Shown: positions 11,458-23,190, numbered from the stretch's first letter. The stretch: DNA of 64,000 nucleotides from Zhengitettix transpicula (GCA_037074705.1 CM073591.1:63366897-63430896); one strand, 5' to 3'. Numbers and translations: made by a program. Notes: generated by a model from the sequence alone, not told the origin.

Positions 11458-12594
11458 GAGCAAATAAAAACTGGTAAACATTACTCAAGTTTCGTAACTA
11501 TTTTCATATTTTCTGCTCTTTCCTATTGTTATAAATGTTCCATACAACCTTTCTTTCGAGTAGATATTGATAAATACGACAAATTTCAAAGGTAAAATTC
11601 ACATTCATAATTCTAAATATAATTTCCTTAAACATATTTTATAATGGTTTCAGTCTGCAGTACCGTCACTTTTTACAAAATAAATATCTATTTGTTCTTT
11701 GGTCATATAAAGAAAGGAAGCAATTGAGGAGCTATGTAAGTAAATGATAAACGGAAACACGTTCTTGAAACCGTAGTTGTAAAGGCATATGATATCATGA
11801 AAAATCGCTGACAGGAACTCTGATGGAAACAATAAAAAGTATAGTCTATAATGTGCATTCATTAGAGAATTGATAAGGTATCGTTGGTCAGAATAAATGT
11901 TATGTGAATTCCTGCATTAGAAATTATGAGCAGATAATATCAGCTATTTTTAATATTTTTTTCCTCAATAATTATTTTGTACTGTCATAAAATTCATACC
12001 TAATGCGAATTCAATTTTTTACTTGTTTGTTGGATCATCAATAAATGAGACTACGCGATTTAGGCACTTGACATTCCCCTCGACAAATAACCCATCATCA
12101 CACAAATGCTTGTGAATGGTATTTTTAACATTGTAATCATTTATAAAAAGTTTTCCTAGTGTTTTTCGTCTTGAAAATATTTTCGATTGTTAATTATAAC
12201 GATTATATTTCTCAAAATCGTTAGCTTCCTACTTTCAGATTCTACTCGTATAGGACTAATTCTAATTAGTTTCGCTCTCTAATGGACGTTTCTGTCAATG
12301 AACTTTTGATACAGATAAACTCGTACGTTGCTCCCTCCTTCCTGATTAGGAACAGTCTGTTCGAAACTTTCATATCAGACCTAATTGAACGATAAATCAA
12401 TGAAATTGATAACCTTTCCATACATTTGGGACAATTCCGGATTGCTAGTGTAAAGGCTCGAACAATTATTAAATTCGATGGAACCAAGAGCTTTCATAAT
12501 TTTTCTCTATCACTCATAACTTGATAAATAATAGAGAGCTCAATCGCCACAATGTGGCTTCTTAAATTAATATTATAAATAAACAACAGCCAAT
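11458..12594. other. A+T-rich non-coding DNA
   Basis: No feature recognised. Open stretches at 11862-11650 and 12487-12266 on the minus strand have no domain and A+T-driven composition. Confidence 0.4.
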
Positions 12595-12596
12595 TG

Positions 12597-12862
12597 GGAG
12601 TCAGAAAAAATATATTTATTTATGGAAAATTAAACTATGTTTCCTCGCAAACTTGGCGACCCCTTCTTAACAACATTTTGATAGTCAGGTCATTCTCCCT
12701 TGACTGTCGTGGCCGAAATACCTAGACAAGGGTGAATGACCTGACTACCAAAATGATGTTAATTTTCAACCTGAAGAGGTCGAAAAGTTAGCGACGAAAC
12801 GCAGTTTAATTTACCATAAATAAATATATTTTTTCTGACTTCATATTGGCTGTTGTTTATTT
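12597..12862. repeat. Foldback repeat of about 265 bp
   Basis: The arms (tcagaaaaaatatattt, atttatggaaaattaaact at 12601-12640; cagtttaatttaccataaat and aaatatattttttctga at 12800-12838) are inverse copies. A second nested pair, tagtcaggtcattc and gaatgacctgacta, surrounds a loop of about 40 bp at 12705-12735. It also has gacgaaacgcag. A diverged relative lies at 60.1-60.4 kb. Confidence 0.85.
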
Positions 12863-12924
12863 ATAAGTTGTCTCAATAGTCAGAATATGTGTATCATTAA
12901 ATAAATATTTGTTTATATAATTCT

Positions 12925-13071
12925 TTTTTTAGAGTAACAGGCTACATGAGGGTAATCCACATGGTGGCAGCACCCCTTTAAAAATAGTATAGGAAAGGAT
13001 TTGAAAGGGGGGATGCGGGAGGGTAGAGGAAGGTAGCCAAGAGTTAACTAGGCCCCTGGACTATAGTTTAA
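12925..13071 (-). repeat. SINE-like poly(A) retroposon family, 3' end only
   Basis: Starts with a T-run (the reverse of a poly(A) tail), then agagtaacaggctacatgag, ggtggcagcaccccttt, aaaggggggatgcggg, agttaactaggcccc and tatagtttaagga. This is the last 145 bp of the family as seen at 47241-47778. It is 5'-truncated, as expected for target-primed retrotransposition. Confidence 0.85.
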
Positions 13072-13261
13072 GGATAGATATTGAGTTACGGTACGTTTTT
13101 AATACAAACAAGTGCGGGTATAGTCATTACTGGATAATATTTGGGAATTCGAATCAATAAAGGAAAAAGTCCGTACATCTTTAAATTCGCTCTTCAACAT
13201 TCCAGCGATCTAATAAACGGATTCAAAATTGTTGAATCAAAATAAATTGGTACATTTAGCC

Positions 13262-13445
13262 GACGTCCAGTGGTGGAGTGGTCAGCGTGACTGCTTCATA
13301 TCACAAAGGACTCGGGTTCGGATGCCGGCGAGGTTATGGTTATGGATATTTTTCACGTGAGAGAAACTCTCGTGAAATCATTTTATTCCCTTAATTAGTC
13401 GATAATAACATGAGCTGTTGATGTGGCTGTAAATAAATCGAAAAG
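13262..13445 (+). repeat. tRNA-derived SINE
   Basis: The head resembles a tRNA gene with the two internal Pol III promoter boxes: an A-box-like segment (gtggtggagtggtcagcg, near 13270) and a B-box-like segment (gggttcggatgcc, 13314-13326) at roughly tRNA spacing. It lacks a convincing acceptor stem or intact cloverleaf, and is followed by an A+T-rich tail ending near gtaaataaatcgaaaagtaaa. It contains a short palindrome, cacgtgagagaaactctcgtg. No clear target duplication was seen, and no other copy in the window. Confidence 0.6.
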
Positions 13446-16005
13446 TAAATAGGACTTTTAATATTGTAATGTCGCGGAGTTGATCAGTAATTTTTTAAAT
13501 TCACAAACCAGTTTACAGTTTTATGCACATTTAATTCTAAGCTATAAAACAGGAATAATTTTATTTTCAATGAAAGATTTCGGCCATATAATCTTTCTAA
13601 AATGCGAATTCAAAATAAATATTCAGATTCAACCGACGGACATTTTCAGATAAAGGACCGGCCAATTAATAAAGAACGGAAGAAACAGAATACGAATGGA
13701 ATTGTAGAAAAATACGTATATTTTCTAATGACTAATGAGATTGTCACCACAAATAAGCAAAAATATAAATAACTGATCCTCGATTATAAAGTAGGCTTAT
13801 ACGTATTGCTGGTTTTAAAAACTGGACAGTGACTGCAGGTAGATATATACATGAAATATCGTGGTTTAACTTTAATGAAAATATATATTTGGAAAAGGTG
13901 AGGTGAAAATAAATCTACGCTTTTACCTTAAAAATTATTTATTAAAATAATGATTTGTACAGTTTTTTGTAACAATCATTTTTATCACTCCGCAACGAGA
14001 TAAACCTCTGATAGAATACCACCTTGCCACAGACCAAAGGAGTGAAACGGAACCTTACGAAGATCTGGCCACCCGACTCCCGAAAACCGTAGACGCAGGA
14101 CAGCAATCCTAAAGCAGAAGGCTACGGACACTAACTTCAACTTTATGCCAAAAAATTTGCACTATTTAAAGAAAATAGTATATTTATTTAATTTATATAT
14201 TAACCACTATATTTTAAATGTCTACGAATATAATTGATTTGTTAAAATTTTTATTAATGGTTCCAATTGAATACTTCATCAGTTATATTGTTATATCAAG
14301 TAAAAAATCAAAGATGTTTAATAACAAAGTAGAAAGTAAAAGAGATATCCGTAATAAAAACACATGATCTTTTTATTGATGTTTATTAGATTTTTAAAAG
14401 AACAAGTACTACAATAGTAATAAAATAATAAATTTCAGGAACAACTAGCAATAAATCAAGAAATTAAGGAACCATTTTCAAATCAAATTTATAAAAAAAA
14501 TTAAATTAAAATATGAAATAAAGTAAAAATCTTATTTTAAATTGAACTAAAATAATTATCCGTATATGTTATTACATTGTCGTTATAATTTAGTGCGTAA
14601 CAATTCTGAACCTAGTATAAATTCGTAATTAATTCTATGTCTAATATATGGAAAATTATTCCAATCAAATTCCTGTATATTATTAACAGCGTGTTTAATA
14701 CTTAGTTGCAAGTTTTGCATTGTTTTATATACCTCTTTTTGTATGTCCTATATAAATTTTAAAACAATAAAATACAGTAGTAAACTTCATACGATATTTG
14801 GGACTTGTTTATAGAGTCATTTAAATTGCGTTTAAAAAAACAGAATGTATTTCTAAAATTACTTTTGTAAAAAAAAATCAATATCAATATTTATGTTTCA
14901 AGAATACTATTTGAAACTGTGAAGTACATTTATAAATTTCTGGTTAGATACCTAAAATGGGAAATCGATAAAATATAAGATTCGGGTTATACATAATCCG
15001 TTTTAAAATAACATTATGTTATACCTTTTTAGGATACAGTTTATATAGTTGAGTGGTATTCGTATACAATGGAGATTATGGGTATACTCATCCTAAAGCA
15101 GAGATCAGTCCGTGTATTCCGAAGTGAAATTGATTTCCCTATTATTATTTCATGATAAATACTAACAATATAATGTACGAGAATCCTTTAATTTTGATAA
15201 ATATAACAAAAATATTTATATCAACTCAACATACTTTATAATAAAATGTCTGTAACCGAAATTCAAATTAATTATATATACGTATTTCTAATGAAAAATA
15301 ATTGTTAATTAATAGAGACTGTAGTATTTATAATATGTCTATCATTTTGGGTGCTCAACAGAAGACTTGTGAGGTACAGAACGATTGCTTACAAAGTTTT
15401 ACTACAATAACTTGCGAATTTGACTTTATTCAAACTATAATTATCGTTGAACAGAATGGAAAAATTAGTAGTCATTAAAATTAATTGATTTAGCTTTAAC
15501 GATATCCGTCTCACTCATTTCAAGTAGTTGCCAGCTTGAATTTTGCTTATTGCGTAATTCAAAACACAGTTATTATATTGTGTCCTATTAATAAAAATTC
15601 CACGTCATTATTTGAAAAGTTCATTTTACGACTAACTTCCAAAAGAATTGAAAAAAAAATAATTCCCTTCAATGCCAACCGTAGAGTTCGTAAAAATAAA
15701 GGTTGGGTTGTATAGTCGAAGTGATTATATTGTAGTGGGAAATTAATTGTTTATACTGAAAAAATAATACGTTTTAACTCTTTGGATTAATAACTTAAAA
15801 ATGAAAATATAATTTTAGACCGGCAAAAAAAAAACACCTCACATTTATACAATCGATAACTGGCTTCGAAATAAATTGCCAAGTTGTTCTCGCAGGGCAG
15901 GCGCCATATTTGATCAGTTTTTTTTAGGTAAGACGACCCAACAATCTTATACGACATTGTGAATAACGAAGATGGTCGATGGACAAAGAAAAAGCAGTAG
16001 TGGAA
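13446..16005. other. A+T-rich non-coding DNA
   Basis: No gene recognised. A GC-richer island at 13985-14150 contains an open plus-strand stretch with ETEPYEDLATRLPKTVDAG that looks protein-like but matches nothing I can name. The remainder (14150-16000) is strongly A+T-rich. Confidence 0.4.
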
Positions 16006-16420
16006 TAAAGGCCCTCAAACACTAGTGCGGGATTGCGAGAACGGGAGCGGGAATCCCGCATCAACGTGCGGAACAGCGTAGCTCACGGCCCTCCACACCT
16101 TTGCGGGAACGCGAATTCACTTTTTAAATAATTAAGTAGATTTAATTGTTTTGAATAAAGACAAGATAGTGTATTCAATAATGTCTTCAGATGAAGAAGA
16201 GGCTCTTTTGTAACTAGCTCTCGCTGAAGAGTTATTGGAATAATAACCAATTAAACAATTATTTACCCGACAGTACCCAGTTTCTTAATTATTCATATTT
16301 TTTTAGGAAACGCAGAATACGTATTTATAAAATTAATAGGAAACATACAACTTATGGTGAATATCACACCTTAATGTCAGAGCTACGACGTAGAGATACT
16401 AAATTGATCGCATGTTTCCA

Positions 16421-16545
16421 ACCGGGTGGCGTTTATTAAGCACGACGTTTCGTTGACTAACACCGCCGACATCTTCAGCTAGTAACCTTTGGAAACGCAA
16501 TCCATTTTAAGTTTAATTCATGATGACACCTGATTGTTTTGATAA
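16421..16545. repeat. Penelope-type terminal fragment inside the Harbinger element
   Basis: Reads tttccaaccgggtggcg, then agcacgacgtttcgttgac, accgccgacatcttcagc. The order of words (ccgggt, acgacgtttcg, catcttcag) mirrors the terminal segment of the Penelope relic at 2037-2100. It interrupts the transposase reading frame after RRRDTKLIA. Confidence 0.5.
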
Positions 16546-16574
16546 AATTTGCAATGTTATTAAGAATTACTCAT

Positions 16575-17012
16575 AAATGAAAACCACTTAAGTCTTCAAT
16601 CGATTTATCTTCACACACAAGAGCTTTCGGCGCTAGCCACAGTCACCTGTTATATATATACACTAACTATAACTTCACATACAAGCCAAAAACTAAAATT
16701 TAATTTACCATATTTCGGAATTTTAATTGTTGCGTATTACAATAAATCATATTCTCCATAAAATGTGGAGAGCATGATTTATTGTAATACGAAATCGCTA
16801 AAATAAATATTAGATGTGAAGAATATGTTATTGTAATTCGCAACAGGTAAAATTCCGAAATATGTTGATTTGCATAAAAAAAATTTAGTTTTTGGTTCGT
16901 ATGTGAATTTATAGTCAGTTAATATACCTGTTACAGATGACTGTGGCTAGCGCCGAAAGCTCCTGTGTATGAAAATAAATTGATTGAAGACATATGTGGT
17001 TTTTATTTACGA
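16575..17012. repeat. Long foldback repeat nested in the Harbinger element
   Basis: The left arm starts atgaaaaccacttaagtcttc and includes gagctttcggcgctagccac and aattttacc-like words. The right arm has the inverse: ggctagcgccgaaagctc, attgattgaagacatatgtgg. An internal pair, gtattacaataaatcat and atgatttattgtaatac (16733-16790), extends the pairing to the centre. It has no coding capacity. Confidence 0.85.
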
Positions 17013-17292
17013 AATATTAACCTGAAAAGTAGTTATTAATCATTACAAACTTATTAAGAATAACATTAAAAAGCAACACACCAACTATCGTGAACCAATA
17101 TCTCCTCAAGAAGGACTTGCAATTGGTTTGATGTGTTTAGGTATACGTGACGTGATGCGGGATGCGGGAAATACCGTGGAACATGCGAACCATCAGAGAG
17201 ACGCAGCGGGATGCGGGAGAATTCGTGCAGGTCCGAATATGTTCATATACAGCAATGAAAACACGTCCCGCTCGCGTTCCCGCAGTCCCGCA

Positions 17293-17606
17293 CTTTTTTT
17301 AGGGTATAGACAGGCTATGTATAGGATAATCCCCTCTTATACGAAAGGGATTTGAAAGGGGGGATGTGGGAGGGTAGAGGAAGGTAGGGCCCCCGGGCTA
17401 TATTTTAAGGATCCTACCCGGCAGTCGCCTAAAGAAATGCAGGACAAACCCTAGAAAAACCTGCATCATGTAGGTCTGGCATTGGGTATTTGTCTCACGC
17501 CCTTCCGATAGCGGGAGAGGAGTTTGCTGAGGGGTCGCAGCATTCACTTCTCCGTGCCTCGACCAGTTTAGGAGGCAGCTGGCCGATTATTCCAATGGGA
17601 ATAGCG
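17293..17606 (-). repeat. SINE-like retroposon inserted in the Harbinger right terminus
   Basis: Reversed family member: cttttttt then agggtatagacaggctatg, ggggggatgtggg, cccgggctat, ggatcctacccgg, gacaaaccctagaaaaacctgcatc, and ends at gccgattattccaatggga. It is flanked by an 11-bp target duplication, gcagtcccgca, at 17282-17292 and 17607-17617. Removing it restores the Harbinger terminal inverted repeat. It is 5'-truncated. Confidence 0.9.
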
Positions 17607-17639
17607 GCAGTCCCGCATTTGGTGAGAGGGCTTTAAAGG

Positions 17640-18600
17640 TGGCAGATACACTGAAATGTCTGCACGGATTAATTTGATGAAAAAAGCCCCTTTTAGAGAG
17701 AAATAGAGAGTTGCGAGAGTCGTCACCCACTATATTATAACACGAATTGAACATCCACGTTTATGCATTTGAGCCTACTACGGAGAATGTAAAGTGCGAA
17801 TGTACTGTAGAATGAGAGAGAAAGTAAGGTCTGTGGTTGTCCCTGACCAGACCCACTTGCAAAAGATTAGTGCGCACTCACAACGTGCCGAAAGCAGCGA
17901 ACACTGTAGATTAGGGAAAACCGGCGGAGACTCGCGACGAAGATAAGTTTCTTCTTAAAAATAGCTAGCCGTATCTAATACTGAATGAGTGAATAGTAAC
18001 GTCAATGAGTCGCTTCCTCACGATTAACATTAAACCAGATACCAACGAGACTTTTTTAAATTAAGTTTTTTATCTATGCGCTGCGAATGCTAATCGCGGC
18101 GGTTGTTATTTTTCAGCCATATATTTGTCTAATTCAAGATGGGGTCAACTTTAATTGACAGTTTTAGCCGTTAATTTCGAATACCTAAGAAGGATAGTAA
18201 TTAAAAATAATTTTTCTGTCACGTCACCAGAAATGTTGGATATTTCGATCAAATTTTTTTAACAATGTCGTCGGAAATCGAAGGTTTTTAGTCTACACAA
18301 AATTCAATTTTATTCTTGAACTATAGCTGCTAGGTTTTTATAATAAATTATTTATTCTATATCCTGGAAATCTAGTAGCAACAAGTTATTATGAATTCAC
18401 AAGTAAGTAATAAAACTCTAAAATTGTATCCAAAACGAATATTCAAGTCAATTTTCCGATGTAACATTTTATTTTCCAGGAAGAAAAAAATTAACGTAAG
18501 TATTGGTATAATTATTAGTATTTTATTTTATTAGCGTTGCTTTTCATCAGATTTACAGATCAAGAATTAACAGAGATATTCCTGACGACAGAGATTAGAC
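17640..18600. other. Non-coding DNA, no recognised gene
   Basis: Moderately GC-richer at 17760-18030 and A+T-rich thereafter. I see no splice-bounded exon or transposon domain. Confidence 0.35.
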
Positions 18601-18609
18601 AAATCATGG

Positions 18610-18745
18610 AAACAAACACTTTTTTTTTTTTTGGGGGGGGGGGGGTATAGCGCGCGGGCGAAACTATGCAAACATACTCAAACGGCCAATAATTGCGTCG
18701 GATAAAAAATTTTCTGGGTCAAAGAGATTGATAGTCGTGGCTAGG
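18610..18745 (+). repeat. Homopolymer tract and Helitron-like repeat fragment
   Basis: A T-run of about 16 is directly followed by a G-run of about 13. Then comes one partial unit of the tandem family at 10.4-11.5 kb: caaacatactcaaacgg, aattgcgtcggataaa, ttttctgggtcaaagagattga. Confidence 0.7.
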
Positions 18746-19313
18746 CTCATAATCCGGATTTTTCAGTGTACAAGATGAGTCGTCAAAACACCTGACGAGG
18801 TGGTGTGAACAGTAATAACATGAGGCAGGATTCAATTCCCTCCGAATGGAATCCTGTTTCCTGAAACCAATCATTTTTAAACTGAATCCTAACGCAAACT
18901 TCGCATCGCTTTAGTCCCAACATATGGGAAAAGTATTATGAGATGATAAGACTCAGTCAAGCGAAAACTCAAATTTCAATTTATTCTTATAGGGTGCAGC
19001 TGTTCTGTGGAGAACTTTTATGGTCCTGTTTGTTTCGAGGTCCGAGATTATTTTCGGACAGTGGCGTGGAATGCATGCACATGAGGGTACTCGGCCGTGG
19101 AATTACTCTGTGTGATTCCCATGGCGGGTAAATTCGAGTTTGGAGGTCATATATTAAACTTCGATTAGAAATAGACCTAAAGATAGAGGGGTTTGAGGTG
19201 TGGCTTTCGATTCTCAGGGTTTTTGAAAGGGGACGCAGAGAAAAATTGCTGGAACACAGTTGAATATGATCCGAGACAAGTTAAAGTTAATGTAGAGATT
19301 GAAGTTGAAAGTT

Positions 19314-19824
19314 CAACTTTCCCAGAGAGCTCAGGCGGTAACTACCTTTGGGAATGCCTTCACATCTCTCTGGTTTTTCGAACTAAGGTTTCCACATGCC
19401 GAGGTACCTCGGCCTGTTTTGAGAGGTGTATGTTTCGGTGTCGCAGATCTTGGGCTTACAGTAAGAGTTGTCCGCTATTCCTATTGGAATAGTCGGCTAG
19501 CTGCCTCCTAAACCGGTCAAGGCAGAGAGAGGGGAAAGCTGCGACCGCACAGCTAACCCCTCTCCCGCCATCGGAAGGGCGTGGGACAAGTACCCAATGC
19601 CCGACCTACCTGATGCAGGTTTTTCTAGGGTTTTCCCTGCATTACTTTTAGGCGAATGCCGGGTAGGATCCTTAAACTATAGACCGGGGACCCTAGTTAA
19701 CCCTTGGTTACCTTTCTCATCCCCCCTTTCAGATGCCTTCCTATGATATTAAAGGGGAGTTGCTACTATGAGAATTACTCTCATGTAGCCTGTTACCCTA
19801 AAAAAAAAAAAAAAAAAAAAAAAA
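19314..19824 (+). mobile_element. SINE-like poly(A) retroposon, near-complete
   Basis: A 511-bp insertion flanked by the 13-bp target duplication gaagttgaaagtt (19301-19313 and 19825-19837). The 3' end is ccctgttaccct-like sequence followed by about 24 A. Body words include ggaatgccttcaca, gccgaggtacctcggcc, gtccgctattcctattgg, gggcgtgggacaagtaccc, cctgatgcaggttttt, gaatgccgggtaggatcc and ctagttaacccttgg. The open stretches in it (19193-19511) overlap several frames and look incidental. The head has no obvious tRNA, 7SL or 5S similarity, so its origin is unknown. Slightly 5'-truncated compared with 28899 and 47241. Confidence 0.9.
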
Positions 19825-19837
19825 GAAGTTGAAAGTT

Positions 19838-21049
19838 AATTTATAAATGTTAAACGACGGTTGAGGAGGAAACTTTCACCGTAGGTACTACAAAAACTCC
19901 GACTACGAGTTATATTCGCCTCCGGAAGAAGGAAACCACACCGTTTGCTCTTCCAAGACACCTACATTCTACACTGAACTGGTGTTTCTTTAAAAATCAC
20001 CTCACTTTTTTTGTAGAATAGCTGGTTATAGCTTGGGGATTGATTTTATTTAAGTTTTAAAATTCCTTTTAAAGTTAATTATTAGCTTTTGTTCCGAAAT
20101 TCTATTATAAGGATAAATATTTTTTTCCTAGGATGATTTCATAATGCTTTCATTAAATTAAAAATGTTACTTAATTTGGCTCCCAAGAGTTTATTTTACT
20201 GATGACATAATTAAAGTCAAACGAACATCGATGTGTAATGTGTTATTGAATAGTCTATATGCTGATTTGTCTCCTTCTCAGCATCTCTTATCTCCTACAA
20301 ATATTTCAACGGCCAATAACATGCGACTAGTTCATAGTAGCAAATCAGGCTATTACATTCCAGTATTTTTAATATAATTAGTTTTTCTTCGGTAACATTT
20401 TTCGGATGAGCGGAATTATGATGTATCGAGTAATTACACAAGTCCCTTTCATTGCGTCTCTGAAATTCGTGAATACGTTACGTCATTGGAAGGACGTGGT
20501 GATTCCGCGTGACTAAGGTGGCAACAACACACATCACGATTAAGGCGTTTCCGTACAATTCGAGACTGGGTGCGGAACGTTTTTTATCATTCAATAAGAA
20601 TTCGTCTACTGCACACGAAAAATTTACCAAATAGGCCTCGGAAAGTTACTTTCCATGAAAATCTACACGTTGTTTATGTAAGCGCGTGATGTAACGAGAG
20701 AAATTCCTATCTGCTACATACAGCGAAAGAATAAGCTGGTAAACGCGTTTTTACTTCATACGGCCGAATATTTCTTTATTTGCGATCCAAAAATTATTGT
20801 TACGGCAAGCCTTTCGTCGTGTACACCTGGCCCAAAACCTTATTGCCAATACCACTTATCTGGCTTCAAGCGATAAAGCGAGTCACGTGTAGAGCCGTGA
20901 GACTGCAGAGGCATTAAATGAAATAGTAAACACCCGCCAGTCTCGTCCAATCAACAACGAGTATCCAATTTTGGCAATACCTTATGTGAGTTCGAATAGA
21001 AGAAACAGATTAAGCGTAATTTAGCAACTTTAGTGTAAACAATTATTAC
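19838..21049. other. Non-coding DNA, no recognised gene
   Basis: A+T-rich to 20420, then more balanced and CpG-containing to 21000 without a detectable exon. It includes one CACGTG at 20884-20889. Confidence 0.35.
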
Positions 21050-21349
21050 GCAACACTCCATAACATACGCGCATATATATATATATACATATATATATAT
21101 GCGCGTATGTTATTTATGGAGTGCATATATACATATATATACATATACATATATATAGATACATATGTATATATATACATAGATATATATATAGATACAT
21201 ATATACATATGTATATATATATGCGCGTATGTTATTTATGGAGTGTATATATACATATATATGTATATATGTATATATATATATATGCGCGTATGTTATT
21301 TATGGAGTGTATATAAATAACATACGCGCATATATATATATATATATAG

Positions 21350-21398
<49 letters not shown>

Positions 21399-21400
21399 AT
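21050..21400. repeat. Palindromic TA/TACA microsatellite block with repeated GCGCGTATG words
   Basis: Alternating (TA)n, (ATAC)n and (ATAG)n tracts are punctuated by a 22-base word atgcgcgtatgttatttatg/gagtg at 21100, 21220 and 21286. The same word occurs inverted at 21052 (cactccataacatacgcgc) and 21315 (aataacatacgcgc). Long apparent ORFs of Tyr and Ile here are artefacts of the repeat. Confidence 0.95.
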
Positions 21401-22059
21401 GTGGACCTGTGTGTGTATAATATTCAATTTCTATTTGATACTTTACTAATAAGGCCCCTTGTAATAGACGTTACGAATTAATTGAAGAGCTCATACGAAG
21501 AGCCACATTCGTCCACCCTGTTTCCTTAGAAGAAAATAGCAAAAGGGAGTGATTTACTTACTTCTGTAGATTAAACGACGTCGCACTGGCCGAATATTTG
21601 CGGCCCGCCGCTAAACAGCGCGAAAGAACTCGACAGATCACGTTTTATGACACTTGAGAAAACGGCGCCGGAGTGACGATAAACTAATACTGGGGTCTAA
21701 TAAAATACCGTAGATGAACATATATTCAGGTAAAGAAGCAAGCTCAAGCAACTCAACAAATACAACGTAAGACAGAGAAATGACGTACGTGGATGGTGTT
21801 ACGAGTATTTGCGACGCCACTCGTCGGAACGGTTCCCGAACAGGAACAGGAACGTGAAAATGTTTTACAGGAGTGACTACTCGAAGGTAATAATTTTCGA
21901 TAGGACGTAGGACGTATTTGCAACGCTAAAATACCAGCGATAACCGCTTTGTGTAAGGACAACAATTTTGATTATTAAAGAGCGTAAACCACTCGACAAC
22001 CATGAACGTGGACATTGGCATAGTATAGGAAATCACACGATCATAGTGTTTGCACAACT
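21401..22059. other. Non-coding DNA, no recognised gene
   Basis: Mixed composition with no identifiable exon, repeat family or domain. The short open stretches on the minus strand (21820-21638 and 21965-21753) are shadows of each other. Confidence 0.35.
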
Positions 22060-22260
22060 TACTTTTATAATCGATCGTTTGTAGCGATGAGTGAAGCAGC
22101 CGTCGCGTGTCGCGGAAGAGTACTAGCGTCCGTGCAACGCAGCGCCGTCAGCTGGCAGCCTCACTCACGCTCTCATACACGTGAGTCCCGCAGGGTTGCC
22201 AACTGCGCGGCCACTCCCCTGAGACAACCTTGACATCCATACGCAAAGGCCGCCTCTTCG
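22060..22260 (-). promoter_or_regulatory. Candidate promoter island (E-box and TATA-like)
   Basis: A GC- and CpG-rich island in an otherwise A+T-rich region. On the minus strand a canonical E-box CACGTG (22183-22178) is followed about 110 bp later by gattataaaagt (TATA-like, about 22072-22062). CLOCK/CYCLE binds CACGTG E-boxes to drive per in insects (family knowledge). A role as a per 5' promoter is pure inference; it could equally be the edge of a transposon. Confidence 0.25.
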
Positions 22261-22884
22261 CTCCTCATTCATGTACCCTTAACATATGCCCGTTCGTCAC
22301 ATACTCTTACCGTTATTTCCGTTAAGAAGAATATTACACGGGGAACCTCTCCCCATTATATAAGGGAAACGTTTCTTTATATCACACTGACGCTGAAAAT
22401 CCAATAATTCGCATTAACATATATGGAAATCAAATTTGTATCCATAAACAATTCCTTTTGCTTTCCGTAAGGTTCATAAAGAAATTATACATAACACGTC
22501 GAACTCAGACGTTATGAAAAAGGGGATTGTTAAAATATTGATTAAGAAAAGCAAAGACATAGTATTAGTATTCCCCATTTAGGAACAATTAGCGCAAACA
22601 AGGAAAGACCAAAATATCGTATACGACTAACTAAATTTAACAAAAACTGTCCCCATAAGGGAAATGAATTCTTTGTTCCATTTATGCGTAAAAAATGGAA
22701 TCTATTGCGTCTTTTATTCTGAATTGCTGGAATGTACTCTGTCTTCGACGCCATTGTTTACAAAGTAATTTTTTTATACAAATGTGGCGCTCTATTCTAA
22801 TACTATAATAATGAAACTACCTGACATTTATCATAATATAAATAAATATATTGTCTTGAGTCAAAACTTATATTTATTAACAAA
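22261..22884. other. Non-coding DNA, no recognised gene
   Basis: A+T-rich; a 70-codon open stretch on the minus strand (22754-22542) has no recognisable features. Confidence 0.35.
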
Positions 22885-23190
22885 AGATTAAATAAACGAC
22901 GTTTCGTCGTCACTATTGTGTGGTATTTATATTATCACTTATTTTATCTGAAGTGTGGTATTTACAATATCAATTTTGTCTGAATTGGCTATTTTTCTTA
23001 TTAATAATTTTCTATATAAATACTGCAAAAATATATAGGAAAGGTTTTCTGACCTTCGCCTGTTGTAACCCAAAATTTTTTGTAACAAAATTATTGAACC
23101 TGAATAGGTCCTAAAAGACGACAAAACGACGTTTATTTATTTTTTTGTTAATGAACATAATTTTCTGACTCAAGGCCATATATTTATTTA
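22885..23190. repeat. Penelope-type tail fragment within a foldback
   Basis: Contains gtgtggtatttatattatca, cttattttatctg, tttgtctgaattggctattt and ttcttattaataattttc, the tail words of the Penelope family, partly duplicated. Around them an inverted pair (gagtcaaaacttatatt / aataaacgacgtttcgtcg on the left; cgacaaaacgacgtttattt / ctgactcaaggcc on the right) makes a composite foldback. Confidence 0.65.

Larger units (their letters stand above)
16009..17633 (+). mobile_element. PIF/Harbinger DNA transposon, internally deleted, with nested insertions
   Basis: Both ends are readable. The left begins aggccctcaaacactagtgc then gggattgcgagaacgggagc (16009 on). The right, inverted, is aagccctctcaccaaatgc then gggactgcgggaacgcgagc. 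A 3-bp TAA flanks each side (16006-16008 and 17634-17636), the typical target size for this superfamily. Inside, the plus strand encodes MSSDEEEALL-LALAEELLE (16181-16240), then after a gap NRKHTTYGEYHTLMSELRRR (near 16340-16400), and later HTNYREPISPQEGLAIGLM (near 17078-17135). These are successive blocks of a Harbinger transposase N-terminal region. Stops and the absence of the DDE domain show a dead, deleted copy. Other repeats lie inside at 16421-16545, 16575-17012 and 17293-17606. Confidence 0.85.

Noticed and set aside
13262..13345. Functional tRNA gene
   Set aside because: A/B-box-like words are present but no convincing acceptor stem or anticodon arm; a SINE head fits better.
21107..21420. 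Long overlapping Tyr/Ile ORFs
   Set aside because: They are translations of TA/TACA microsatellites and have no coding meaning.
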